A stretch of 64,000 bases of DNA from UBA4615 sp046046245 (GTDB lineage: Bacteria > Pseudomonadota > Gammaproteobacteria > Burkholderiales > Burkholderiaceae_E). The notes beneath the pieces were generated by a model. It was not told the origin of the DNA. It did no database searches and was given only the letters and a program-made list of their open reading frames with translations. The position numbers and the translations under genes were made by a program. Location of the stretch: NCBI GenBank assembly GCA_046046245.1, contig JBJOKE010000003.1, forward strand, positions 332,729-396,728. The letters are read 5' to 3'. Below, in pieces: positions 25,928 through 34,818 of this stretch. The first letter of the stretch is position 1, and the number at the start of each line of letters is the position of its first letter.

Positions 25928-26392
25928 ATGCCATCCACGCCTCCCGACGCCCCGATGGACTGCATCGACTCTCCCGACCTCTGCATCCGCGACACCGGCA
26001 CCGCCAAGGGAAAAGGCGTCTTTTCCAGACGCCGCTTCGCCGAGGGCGAGGTGGTCGAGGTGGCGCCCGTGCTCGTGCTCAAGACGGGCTACGACACGCT
26101 GCCCGCGCTGCTGAAGACCTACGTGTTCGACTGGACCGCGCTCACCGGCGTGCCGCGCAGCCAGGGGGTCGCGCTCGGCTACGGCAGCATGTACAACCAC
26201 GACAACCCCGCGAACCTGCGCTACGTCGCCGACGCGCGGCGCGGCGTGATGCGCTACATCGCGGCGCGCGACATCGAGCCCGGCGAGGAGCTGACGATCA
26301 ACTACAACGCCGAGGGCGGCGTGCACGAGTGGCACGAGGACGACAACTGGTTCGAGCGCGTCGGCCTCGAGCCGATCTCGTCGGCGAAGTGA
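25928..26392 (+). CDS. SET-domain protein-lysine methyltransferase
   Basis: The 154-residue protein is essentially one SET domain. GKGVFSRRRFAEGE (residues 28-41) is the first AdoMet motif. YNHDNPANLRYV (89-100) holds the Asn-His pair of the NHSxxPN motif. GEELTINYN (119-127) carries the catalytic tyrosine (Tyr126). SET enzymes transfer methyl groups to lysine side chains of proteins. There is no post-SET cysteine cluster. The gene is divergent from the lysine-rich peptide gene and 8 bp upstream of the kinase-dioxygenase fusion, so the peptide is an attractive substrate; this is inference. ATG 25955 is an alternative start that would keep the whole domain. Confidence 0.85.
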   Translation: MPSTPPDAPMDCIDSPDLCIRDTGTAKGKGVFSRRRFAEGEVVEVAPVLVLKTGYDTLPALLKTYVFDWTALTGVPRSQGVALGYGSMYNHDNPANLRYVADARRGVMRYIAARDIEPGEELTINYNAEGGVHEWHEDDNWFERVGLEPISSAK

Positions 26393-26400
26393 GGGCGATC

Positions 26401-28614
26401 ATGGGTGTGATGGACCACGGTTTCAGCGCCGTCCCGGGCCACGAGGACGCGATCGAATGGGCGCTGCGGCGCGTGCCGGCGTCGCGGCTCGCGACGGTCG
26501 AGCAGAACAACTGGGCATGCACCTACCGGCTCAGCGACCCGACGAGCGACCGCTACCTGAAGGTGGTGCCCGCCGCGCAGCGCGAGGCGGTCGTGCGCGT
26601 GCTCGCGGTGGCCGAGCGATTCCGCGACGAGGTGCCGGAGGTGATCGCCGCCGACGCCGAGCGCGGCTGGATGCTGTTCGCCGACCACGGCGGCCATACG
26701 CCGACGACCGACGACGAGATGCCGGGGATCCTCGCCCGGTACGCGGCGATCGAGGCCCGGGCCGCTGCCTCGCCGACGCTGCTCGCCTGCCTGGAGCGGA
26801 TCGACCCGGCGACCTCGGTCGACGCGCTGCTCGCGTTCCTCGCGCAGCCCGGCGAGGAGGAGGCGGAGACGGTCGGTGCCGCGTACTTCGTCGGCGAGGC
26901 CGAGGCGCGCCGCTACCGGGCGCTGTTCGCGTCGCGCGCCGCGCTGCTGCGGGCGCAGACCGCGCGCGGCCTGGCGCTGCCGCAGACGATCAGCCACGGC
27001 GACCTGCACCGCGGCAACGTCGCGGTCCGCGACGACGGTTCGGTGATGTTCTTCGACTGGGACGAGGTGGCCGCGGGGCCCGCGGGCCTGTGCCTGCACG
27101 GCGCGCTGCAGGGCTGCAGCCAGGCGACCATCGTGCTGCGGCGGCTCGCCGAGGGCCGCGAACCGCCGGCCTCGGTGGTCGCCGACCGTCTCGGGGCCTA
27201 CGTCGACGGGCTCGTCGACGGTGGCTACGCCTCGCGCGAGGCGCTGCTCGACGGCCTGCCCGGTCCGCTGTGCGCGGGGGTGGCGTCGTTCGTCGCGAGC
27301 TACGGGCGCTATCCGGGCGAGACCCGCCGCGCCTCCGCGGCGACGATCATCCGCACCAAGCTCAGCGACCTGCTCGACCTGTGCGACTGGCTCGCCTGCG
27401 CCGACGCGCCGACCGCCGACGCCTGCATCGACGACTACGAGCGCCGCGGCGAGTGGCGCCGGGCCTTCCGCCTGGTGCAGGACCGGCTGTCGAAGTCGCC
27501 CGAGGACCCGGCGCTGATGCGCCGCTACGGCGCGCTCGCCTGGCGGCTGGGCGATGCCGCGCAGGCCGCGGAGGCGTTCACCGAAGCCCTCGCCCGCGAC
27601 CCGGCGGACGCGGAGGCGCTGGTGGGGCTGGCGCGCTGCGCGGTCGCGCGGCTCGACTTCGACGAGGCCGGGACCCTGCTGTCGCGCGCGGCCGCATCCG
27701 GCTCCGAGGCGGGCCGCGCCGCCGCCGCGGAGGTGGCCGGCCGGCTGGCCGCGATTCGCGCCGCGATCGTCCGCGCGGCCGAGGTCGGCAGCCTGCCGCG
27801 CTGGGAGGTCACCGCGGCCGAGCAGGCCGCCGGACGCCTCGAGCCCGACGCCGAGGCGCTGGTCGTCGACCTGTTCCGCCGCTACGGCATCGTGCAGCTC
27901 GACAACGTGTTCCCCGAGGCGATGGTCTCGGCGATGCAGGCGAGCTTCGCCGAGCGCTACGGCGACCACTTCCACGACGACGAGCATCCCGATGCGCTGG
28001 AGGTCGGCGACCGGCGCTGGATGCTCACGATGGCGCTCGACGACGTGTTCGGTCGTCCCGAGCTGATCGCCTCCGGGCTGATCCTGCCGGTGATGCGCCG
28101 CGTGCTCGGCAGCGAATGCATCCTGAGCGCCTACACCGCGGTGGTCTCGCTGCCGGGCAGCGAGGACCAGTCGACGCACAAGGACCACTCCGAGCTCTTC
28201 GAGGAGCACGGCTGGCTGATCGAGCACCCGTCGTTCGCCGCGCAGGCGATCGTCCCGCTGCTCGCGCTCGACGAGCTGACCGGCGCGACGCGTGTCTTCA
28301 AGGCCTCGCAGCGCGTGCCGCTGCGCAAGTGCCCGGAGCTGCCCTCGCAGGACCCCGTGGTCCCGCTCGGCTCGTGCCTGCTGCTGGACTACTCGGTGGC
28401 CCACCACGGCCTGGGCAACCGCTCGGAGCAGGTCCGCCCCATCCTGAACCTGGTCTATTCGCGGCCCTGGTTCCGCGACTGCCGGAACTACCACCTCCAG
28501 CCGCCGCTGCGCTTCAGCCGCGAGTACTACGAGCAGGCGCCCGAGGAGATCCGCGGGCTGGTCGGCTGGTGGGATCTCGAGCGGCGGGCCGCGCAGTCCG
28601 AGGGGTACGAGTGA
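26401..28614 (+). CDS. Kinase-TPR-2OG/Fe(II) dioxygenase fusion protein
   Basis: Three parts can be seen in 737 residues. Residues 1 to about 330 resemble aminoglycoside-phosphotransferase-type kinases, with SHGDLHRGN (His199) and the metal motif FFDWDE. Residues of about 340-440 form TPR-like helices (RRYGALAWRLGDAAQAAEAF). Residues of about 490-737 resemble phytanoyl-CoA-dioxygenase enzymes, with HKD at 593-595, a distal His near 668-669 and RPILNLVY for 2-oxoglutarate binding. All catalytic positions seem kept. The gene is in one operon with the SET gene. Hydroxylation plus phosphorylation of the same residue is a plausible combined activity, since hydroxylysine kinase belongs to this kinase superfamily. 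The substrate is unproven. Confidence 0.8.
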   Translation: MGVMDHGFSAVPGHEDAIEWALRRVPASRLATVEQNNWACTYRLSDPTSDRYLKVVPAAQREAVVRVLAVAERFRDEVPEVIAADAERGWMLFADHGGHTPTTDDEMPGILARYAAIEARAAASPTLLACLERIDPATSVDALLAFLAQPGEEEAETVGAAYFVGEAEARRYRALFASRAALLRAQTARGLALPQTISHGDLHRGNVAVRDDGSVMFFDWDEVAAGPAGLCLHGALQGCSQATIVLRRLAEGREPPASVVADRLGAYVDGLVDGGYASREALLDGLPGPLCAGVASFVASYGRYPGETRRASAATIIRTKLSDLLDLCDWLACADAPTADACIDDYERRGEWRRAFRLVQDRLSKSPEDPALMRRYGALAWRLGDAAQAAEAFTEALARDPADAEALVGLARCAVARLDFDEAGTLLSRAAASGSEAGRAAAAEVAGRLAAIRAAIVRAAEVGSLPRWEVTAAEQAAGRLEPDAEALVVDLFRRYGIVQLDNVFPEAMVSAMQASFAERYGDHFHDDEHPDALEVGDRRWMLTMALDDVFGRPELIASGLILPVMRRVLGSECILSAYTAVVSLPGSEDQSTHKDHSELFEEHGWLIEHPSFAAQAIVPLLALDELTGATRVFKASQRVPLRKCPELPSQDPVVPLGSCLLLDYSVAHHGLGNRSEQVRPILNLVYSRPWFRDCRNYHLQPPLRFSREYYEQAPEEIRGLVGWWDLERRAAQSEGYE

Positions 28615-28629
28615 GGTTCACCCGCGGGC

Positions 28630-29529
28630 TCAGGGCAGCCGGTCTTCCTCGACCGTCACCCTGACCCTCAGCAGGCGTCGCGTCGCGCGCACCTGCCGGG
28701 TGTGGACCAGCCCCGCACGGTCGAAGTCGCGCAGCAGCGGCGGCCGCGGCGCCTCGAACAGGCGGGAGAGGTCGACGTCGCCGAGCGAGGGCGCGGCGGC
28801 GAGCACGTCGTCGAGGTCGGTGCAGGCCGACACCACGCACGGCAGGAAGGTCTGCCCGCGGGCGCGCAGCACCCGCGCGCGGTGGTGACCGTCGACCAGC
28901 AGCAGGCGCCCGGCGTGGAGGACCGCGTGCAGCACCGCGGGGCCGCGGCCGAACAGCAGCTGCAGCCCTGCCTCGGCCGTGCCCGGTCCGGGGAGCGAGG
29001 CCGCCTCGTCGCCGAGCAGCAGCCGCGTGTCCAGCCAGCGCAGCGCGTCGTCGTGGGTCAGCAGGGTCATCGTGCCCCGCTCGAAGCGGGCGCGCACGCC
29101 GGCGAGCGCGGGCGTCGGCTCGAGCGGCAGGCAGGCCGCGGCGAGTGCGGCGTCGTCGATCTCCGCGGGCCACCGTTGCCGGCAGGCCTCGAGCGTCTCC
29201 TCGCGCAGCACGCTGCGGGCGCTCATCGTCGCGTCGATCTCGATCAGGCCGAAGGACACCGGCACCCGCGAGAACGCGCGGGTCACCTCGGGGACCTGGA
29301 CGAGCGCCCGGACGTGCTCCGCCATCGTGTCCGGGATCGGCAGGATGCCGGGGTCGTCGGCGCATCCCGCCTCGGACGCCTCGATCCGCGCCATCGCCTC
29401 GCGCGCGCTGCGCCAGAGGTCGATCAGCGCGTCGCGATCGGCGTCGTCGACGACACGCGAGGTGTGGTCGATGAACGCCTGCAGCGAGGTGCCGGGCAGC
29501 AGGCAGTGTTCGGTGACGGCATCGTGCAT
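28630..29529 (-). CDS. Unknown protein with ParB/Srx-like motif
   Basis: The 299-residue protein is not assigned to a family. The segment RLLLVDGHHRARVLRARGQ at about residues 210-228 resembles the nucleotide-binding loop of the ParB/sulfiredoxin fold, which also includes free-serine kinases such as SbnI and SerK. No helix-turn-helix region typical of partition ParB follows. The N-terminal half is helical and acidic. ATG 29529 is chosen; an in-frame GTG at 29601 would add 24 low-complexity residues. It is convergent with the kinase-dioxygenase gene, 15 bp apart, and may belong to the same peptide locus. Confidence 0.55.
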   Translation of the reverse strand: MHDAVTEHCLLPGTSLQAFIDHTSRVVDDADRDALIDLWRSAREAMARIEASEAGCADDPGILPIPDTMAEHVRALVQVPEVTRAFSRVPVSFGLIEIDATMSARSVLREETLEACRQRWPAEIDDAALAAACLPLEPTPALAGVRARFERGTMTLLTHDDALRWLDTRLLLGDEAASLPGPGTAEAGLQLLFGRGPAVLHAVLHAGRLLLVDGHHRARVLRARGQTFLPCVVSACTDLDDVLAAAPSLGDVDLSRLFEAPRPPLLRDFDRAGLVHTRQVRATRRLLRVRVTVEEDRLP

Positions 29530-29701
29530 CGCGGGGGGGGCTCCGGTTCCCGTTTCGGCGCAGGGGGGCCCGTCGGGGGACGCCCGGGCGGAGTCTGTCA
29601 CGCGGCGTTCGGGCCGTACGAGGCCGTCCGATGGGAGGGAGGCCGCGCCGGGCCGGACGGCGCAGCGTGCCGGCCGGCGGTCCCGGGGCGGCGGCGTGCG
29701 C

Positions 29702-29905
29702 TCAGTAGGTGGCGTCGCCGGTCATCGGCGCCTGCGCGATCGGCACCGGCAGGTCCGGCGCCTCCTCGTAGGCGGCCTGCGGCGTGATCGCCACCGGCCC
29801 CGGCGCCTCGGTCGGCCGGTAGGCCGGGCCGCCGCCCTGCAGCGCCAGCACCGCCATCCAGACGAATCCCGCCACCGCACCGCGTCCGATCGTTCCGTGG
29901 GTCAC
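29702..29905 (-). CDS. Small protein with one hydrophobic segment
   Basis: This 67-residue frame starts with GTG at 29905. Residues 8-24 (RGAVAGFVWMAVLALQGG) form one hydrophobic segment that may be a signal or anchor. The rest is Pro/Ala-rich with several acidic residues and no motif. Isolated minus-strand position and codon bias like its neighbours support a gene; no function is suggested. Confidence 0.45.
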   Translation of the reverse strand: MTHGTIGRGAVAGFVWMAVLALQGGGPAYRPTEAPGPVAITPQAAYEEAPDLPVPIAQAPMTGDATY

Positions 29906-30035
29906 CGTCGTGCTCCGTGTCCGCGGCGAACCGACGCCGCATCGGAAGCCAGCGTAGGCGAGACCCGCAGGGCGGATCGCCGCAACAGGCGGGTTCGCAC
30001 ACGGCTGTTCCGGCGGGCCTCCGGTCCGTGCGCGC

Positions 30036-32198
30036 TCAGGGGCCGGAGCGCACCCCGTCGCGCTCGGCCTCGGCCACCAGCCGCCGCGCGTCCTCGGGCA
30101 GCAGGTGGCGCCTGGCGACCAGCGCGTCGGTCGCGCGGCGCATCGCCGCGACGTAGGCGTCCTTCGTCGGGTAGCGTTCCTCGATCGACAGGCGCGGGTC
30201 GCCGGTGCGCAGCCGCTCCTCGAGGGTCCTCGCGAACGGCACGAACGCGCCCTGCAGCGTGCAGAAGCCGCCCTCGAACCAGCCGTCGTCGAAGGCGTTC
30301 CAGCCGGTGTAGGTGCCGATCGGCACCTGGACCATCGGGTTGCGGATGCCGCCGAGGTCGTTGCCGTCGAGGTCGACCTGCGCGACCAGCACGTTGTAGC
30401 GGCCCGTGCCGAGCCGCGGCGGCTCGACGGTGAGCACGCCGGCGGTGTCGGCCGCGCGGAAGCCCGGGCCGTAGTCCTGCGGCGACATCGGGTTGTGGAC
30501 CGCCCGGAAGCGCACCGCGGGCCGCTGCACGCCGCCGTAGGCATTCGCCGGGATCGACGGGAAGCGGACCTGGTCGGGCGCCACCAGCGTGCCCGCCGCG
30601 ATCGTCGGCCGCTCGGACGGCGGCGGCTCGGTGCCGTCCTTCAGCCAGGCGGTCGTGGCGGTGAGCAGCGCGCGCATCGTCCAGACCTGCGGGTTCGGGT
30701 TCGGCTGCTGCTGGCAGTTCGGGCCGAACGGCGGCCTGGCGGCGAGCGGGAACGGCGCCGGCGCGTGCTGCGTCGAGGCCATGATGTAGCTGCGCACGTT
30801 CGCCGGCTCGGGCAGGTCGCGCGTGCCGAGCGGATCGGTGAAGCCGAGCGACTGGCGCAGCTCCCACATCTCGAGCGCGGTGGCCGCGTGGACGATCCTC
30901 GGGCAGGAGCCGTCGGCCGTGCAGCGGTCGAGCAGGCCGCCCGCGCGGCCGGTCAGCGGGTCCGCGACGCTCGTGTAGGCGAACGGGAACTCGGTGCCGG
31001 GGTAGAGGTTGTCGACCTGCTCGGTGCCGGCCGAGCGGCCCGGCTGCGAGAAGCGCACGTCGAGCGGCATCAGGCCGCCGCCGATGTGCGGGATCGCGCC
31101 ATCGTAGACGATGCGGCCGCGCTCGTCGCGGTTGAAGCCGCGGTGCACGAACGAGCGGATGAAGCGGCCGCTCTGCGACGAGCCCATCACGATCGTCTTG
31201 GCGGCCTTCACGCGCGCGGGGTTGGCCGTGCCGGCGTCGTCGGCCGCATCGTGCTTGAGGAAGGCGCCGACGTCGCGCGCGACCGCGAAGCCGATGCCCA
31301 TCACCAGCGGATCGCGGGCGCGGTAGGTGAGCTCGTAGACGCGGCCCGGCCTGAAGCCCTCGGGCAGGCAGAGCTGCGTGGCGCTCGGCACGGCCGCCTT
31401 GCCGTCCGGGCACGACCCGAACGACCAGCGCTCGGGCGGGAACACCATCGGCGCGGCCTGCGCGCGGCCGCGCATCGTCAGCGTCGGCACGAAGCCGTCG
31501 GCGAACGGCGTGCGGTGGTCGGTGCTCGCCGTCGGGTAGGGCGCGTGCGTCGCGCCGGTGAACCAGCCGTGCGCGAGCGGCACGGTGGTCGTCGGCTGCT
31601 GGACCACGATCTCGTTGCGCACGGTGCCGGTGACCGGCGAGCCGTCGGCGTTTCGGGCCACCGGCACCTTCAGCAGCATCCGGTCGTTGCCCGGCCGCAC
31701 GTCGGCCTGCCAGCCGAACCAGACCATCGTGTAGCCCTGCCGCTGCAGGAAGCCGTCGCCCGCGTTCGCGAGCGCGTTGATCTGTGCGACGTTCGGCGGC
31801 ACGTCGGCGTTGAACAGCGACAGCCCGCCCTTGTTGCCGCGGTTCAGGATGTTGAGGAACAGCACGCCGTTGGACTTCGACGGGTCGGCGGGCCGGACGA
31901 GCTCGAGGTCGGTGACGTACTCGACGCGGCCGGCGGCGTTGCGCGGCGCGAGGCCGATGTCCTGGATCGACGCGTTGGCGGGCGCGGCCGGGTCGAGCTC
32001 GCCGTGCGCGCGCGCGACCACGCGCTCGAACGCGCCGGCCTCGCCGAAGACGCGGCCGCCGAAGGCCGGCTCGACGCGCAGGATCTCGATGCGGGTCACG
32101 CGTGCGTCGGCGTCGCGCGGCGCGAGGCCGATCGCGGACGCGACGAGCACGGGGGCGAGCGCCGCGGCGAGCGCGGCGCGGGGGGCGATGGGTCGCAC
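30036..32198 (-). CDS. Exported alpha/beta-hydrolase domain protein
   Basis: The 720-residue protein has a Sec signal peptide ending RDADA. It belongs to the large alpha/beta-hydrolase-domain family seen in proteobacteria. The nucleophile elbow is GSSQSGRFIRSF, about halfway along, and WFTGATHAPYPTAS and YDGAIPHIGGG are other conserved segments. Paired cysteines (CPDGKAAVPSATQLC, DRCTADGSC) suggest disulfides, in keeping with a periplasmic enzyme. It probably cleaves an ester; the substrate is unknown. GTG 32198 is chosen because GGAGGAG lies 5-11 bp upstream and the signal peptide starts there. Confidence 0.75.
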   Translation of the reverse strand: MRPIAPRAALAAALAPVLVASAIGLAPRDADARVTRIEILRVEPAFGGRVFGEAGAFERVVARAHGELDPAAPANASIQDIGLAPRNAAGRVEYVTDLELVRPADPSKSNGVLFLNILNRGNKGGLSLFNADVPPNVAQINALANAGDGFLQRQGYTMVWFGWQADVRPGNDRMLLKVPVARNADGSPVTGTVRNEIVVQQPTTTVPLAHGWFTGATHAPYPTASTDHRTPFADGFVPTLTMRGRAQAAPMVFPPERWSFGSCPDGKAAVPSATQLCLPEGFRPGRVYELTYRARDPLVMGIGFAVARDVGAFLKHDAADDAGTANPARVKAAKTIVMGSSQSGRFIRSFVHRGFNRDERGRIVYDGAIPHIGGGLMPLDVRFSQPGRSAGTEQVDNLYPGTEFPFAYTSVADPLTGRAGGLLDRCTADGSCPRIVHAATALEMWELRQSLGFTDPLGTRDLPEPANVRSYIMASTQHAPAPFPLAARPPFGPNCQQQPNPNPQVWTMRALLTATTAWLKDGTEPPPSERPTIAAGTLVAPDQVRFPSIPANAYGGVQRPAVRFRAVHNPMSPQDYGPGFRAADTAGVLTVEPPRLGTGRYNVLVAQVDLDGNDLGGIRNPMVQVPIGTYTGWNAFDDGWFEGGFCTLQGAFVPFARTLEERLRTGDPRLSIEERYPTKDAYVAAMRRATDALVARRHLLPEDARRLVAEAERDGVRSGP

Positions 32199-32414
32199 GG
32201 GGTCTCCTCCCGGGATCTCGATGTGGATCGCGTCTCGGGGACGCGTGCATCGAGCATAAGCCGGCCGGTGGCGACCGCGTCGCGGCCGCGCCTGCCGCGA
32301 CGCCGCCTGCGGGCCGGCCGGTCGCCGAATGTGGAACGCCGCGGCGGCGCCGCCGCGCGCATGATCGCGCAACGGCCCCGCCGCGGGTCGCCACGACAGA
32401 CGAGGAGACCCCCC

Positions 32415-33521
32415 ATGAACACCCTGCTGCGCGGACTCGTGCTCGCCTGCGCGATCGTCGTCACCGGCTGCGCCACCGTCGCGTCCCCGGGCGCGCCGCC
32501 CGCGTCGAGCCCCGCCGCGCCCCAGGCCCTGCCCGCCGTGAAGACGGGCACCTGGGTCGCCAAGGATTTCCGGTTCCACACCGGCCAGACCCTGCCCGCG
32601 GTGACGATCGCCTACCGCACGCTCGGCGACCCGTCGGGCGAGCCGGTGCTGCTGCTGCACGGCACGACCGGCAACGGCGGCAACTTCATGGCCGCGAACT
32701 TCGCCGGCGAGATGTTCGGCCCGGGCCAGCCGCTCGACGTCCGGAAGTACTTCGTGATCCTGCCCGACGCGATCGGCACCGGCGGCTCGACCAAGCCCTC
32801 CGACGGCCTGCGCGCGAAGTTCCCGCGCTACTCGTACGAGGACATGGTCGATGCGCAGTACAAGCTGGTGACCGAGGGCCTGGGCATCCGGCGGCTGCGC
32901 CTGGTGCTCGGCAACTCGATGGGCGGCATGATGGCCTGGGTCTGGGCGACCCGGTATCCGGCGATGATGGACGCGGTCGTGCCGATGGCCTCGATGCCCG
33001 CCCCGATGTCGGGCCGCAACTGGCTGACGCGGCGGCTGATCATCGACTCGATCCGCAACGACCCGGAGTGGAAGGGCGGCGACTACACGACGCAGCCGCG
33101 CAGCCTGCAGTTCGCGTCGGTCTTCTACGCGGTCTCGACCAACGGCGGCGACCAGGCGCTGCTGAAGGCCGCGCCCACGCGCGCGCAGGCCGACGCGCTG
33201 CTCGACGCGCGGCTGAAGGCGCCGTTCGCGGGCGACGCGAACGACCACCTCTACCAGTGGGACGCCTCGCGCGACTACGACCCGTCGGCGCTGCTCGGCC
33301 GGGTCGACGCGCACGTGCTCGCGATCAACTCCGCCGACGACGAGCGCAACCCGCCGGTGCTGGGCGTGATGGAGCGCGAGCTGAAGAAGGTGCGCAACGC
33401 GCGGATGCTGTGGGTGCCCGGCAGCCCCGACACCGCGGGCCATGGCACCACCGCGAGCGCGCGCTGGTGGAAGGCCGAGTTCGACGCGTGGCTCAGGCAG
33501 GTGCCCGGCGGGGCGCGCTGA
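32415..33521 (+). CDS. Alpha/beta-hydrolase lipoprotein, MetX-like
   Basis: The 368-residue protein opens with a lipoprotein signal (lipobox VTGC) and then a hydrolase fold of the homoserine-acetyltransferase type. The oxyanion region is LLLHGTTGNGGNF, the nucleophile is in LVLGNSMGGMMAW, the acid is in NSADDERNP and the histidine is in TAGHGTT. Export and the lack of MetX-specific acetyl-CoA features argue against a methionine-pathway role; an esterase or acyltransferase of the envelope is more likely. GAGGAG lies 8-13 bp before ATG 32415. It is divergent from the other hydrolase, with a shared 216-bp promoter region. Confidence 0.75.
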   Translation: MNTLLRGLVLACAIVVTGCATVASPGAPPASSPAAPQALPAVKTGTWVAKDFRFHTGQTLPAVTIAYRTLGDPSGEPVLLLHGTTGNGGNFMAANFAGEMFGPGQPLDVRKYFVILPDAIGTGGSTKPSDGLRAKFPRYSYEDMVDAQYKLVTEGLGIRRLRLVLGNSMGGMMAWVWATRYPAMMDAVVPMASMPAPMSGRNWLTRRLIIDSIRNDPEWKGGDYTTQPRSLQFASVFYAVSTNGGDQALLKAAPTRAQADALLDARLKAPFAGDANDHLYQWDASRDYDPSALLGRVDAHVLAINSADDERNPPVLGVMERELKKVRNARMLWVPGSPDTAGHGTTASARWWKAEFDAWLRQVPGGAR

Positions 33522-33543
33522 CGCGGCGCCCGGACAAGGACGG

Positions 33544-33573
33544 GGCCGGGGGGAGCCCCCGCTCCCCCCGGCC
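33544..33573. terminator. Strong GC hairpin after the hydrolase gene
   Basis: GGCCGGGGGGAG, loop CCCCCG, CTCCCCCCGGCC is a perfect 12-bp stem 22 bp after the stop of the lipoprotein hydrolase. No T-run follows. The rest of the 33522-33877 gap holds the inverted repeat below and nothing else recognisable. Confidence 0.6.
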
Positions 33574-33717
33574 TGTCCACGGACCCCCCGGCCCGCCTGG
33601 AACCCGGTTTCGCGTCGCCCCCCCGGGCGCGCGATCGTCGGCGTCGTGTCTCCTCGCCCGCCTCTCGCGAGACATCGTAGGCCCGGACGCAATCCCCCAT
33701 CGATCGCGTTTACGGTG

Positions 33718-33746
33718 CCGACACTTCGGTTTTTCCGAAGTGTCGG
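33718..33746. promoter_or_regulatory. Perfect 12-bp inverted repeat upstream of nhaR-like gene
   Basis: CCGACACTTCGG, loop TTTTT, CCGAAGTGTCGG is perfect over 12 bp. The half-site CCGAAGT recurs at 33860, only 12 bp before the regulator's start codon, in the sequence ACTTGCCGAAGT. The arrangement suggests autoregulation by the LysR-type protein; a stem-loop RNA is the alternative. Confidence 0.4.
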
Positions 33747-33877
33747 CCCGCTGGACCGATTCGGCCGGTTACGGCCTCGATCCTGTTTCGCGCCCGGCGA
33801 GCGGCCGCCGAAGCCCGACCATGACGAGCTTCGGCTCGACCCTCACCGCTCGGACTTGCCGAAGTAAGCTGCGCCGC

Positions 33878-34792
33878 ATGGCGAGCCTCAACTACAAGCA
33901 CCTGCACTACTTCTGGACGGTCGCGAAGGTGGGCGGCGTCGTCCGCGCGGCCGAGACGCTGCACGTCACGCCGCAGTCGATCAGCGGCCAGCTGCGGCTG
34001 CTCGAGGAGCAGGTCGGCGCGCGGCTGCTGCGGCGCGCCGGCCGCGGCGTGGAACTGACCGACACCGGCCGGATGGTCTTCGAGTACGCGGACCGGGCGT
34101 TCACCGCGGGCGACGAGCTGCTCGGCGCGTTGCGCGCGCGACCGGGCGAGCACGTCGGCACCTTCCGCGTCGGCGTCTCGAACGTGCTCGGCCGCTCGGT
34201 CGCGTTCGCGATGCTGCAGCCCGCGCTGTCGATCCCCGATGCGCCGAAGCTGCTGTGCCGCGAGGGCCGGCTGCAGGACCTGCTCGGCGAGCTCGCCATG
34301 CACCGGCTCGACATGGTGCTGTCCGATCGGCCGATGGACGCGAGCGTCAGCGTCCGCGCGTTCAACCACCTGCTGATCGACTGCGGGATCGCGGTGCTGG
34401 CCGCGCCCTCGCTCGCCAAGCGGCTGCGCGGGCGCTTTCCCGCGTGCCTGGACGACGCGCCCTGGCTGCTGCACGGCGAGACGTCCGGCGTGCGTCCGCG
34501 GCTGCTGCGCTGGTTCGAGGCGCATGGCGTGCGGCCCCGGATCGTCGCGGAGTTCGACGACACGGCGCTGCTCAAGGCCTTCGCGCAGGAGGGCGTGGGC
34601 TGCTTCTCGGCGCCGGCACTGGTGGCCGACGAGATCTGCGCGGCGCTCGGGGTGAAGACCATCGGCCGCACGGACGAGGTCCGCGAGCAGACGTTCGCGA
34701 TCTCGGTCGAGCGCAGGCTGTCGCACCCGGCGGTGCTCGCGATCAGCGAGGCGGCGCGGCAGACGCCCTACGGGGTGCGCCGGGCGGGCTGA
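33878..34792 (+). CDS. nhaR: LysR-type regulator, NhaR-like
   Basis: The first 60 residues form the LysR helix-turn-helix, beginning NYKHLHYFWTVAKVGGVVRAA and including HVTPQSISGQLRLLEEQVG. This combination is characteristic of NhaR, the activator of Na+/H+ antiporter genes in enterobacteria. The effector domain follows, to 304 residues. No antiporter gene lies nearby; the nearest is at 61289. The target genes are therefore not shown by context. CCGAAGT repeats upstream may be its binding sites. Confidence 0.75.
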   Translation: MASLNYKHLHYFWTVAKVGGVVRAAETLHVTPQSISGQLRLLEEQVGARLLRRAGRGVELTDTGRMVFEYADRAFTAGDELLGALRARPGEHVGTFRVGVSNVLGRSVAFAMLQPALSIPDAPKLLCREGRLQDLLGELAMHRLDMVLSDRPMDASVSVRAFNHLLIDCGIAVLAAPSLAKRLRGRFPACLDDAPWLLHGETSGVRPRLLRWFEAHGVRPRIVAEFDDTALLKAFAQEGVGCFSAPALVADEICAALGVKTIGRTDEVREQTFAISVERRLSHPAVLAISEAARQTPYGVRRAG

Positions 34793-34818
34793 GGCGGGGG
34801 TGTGCTCGGGCGTCCGGC

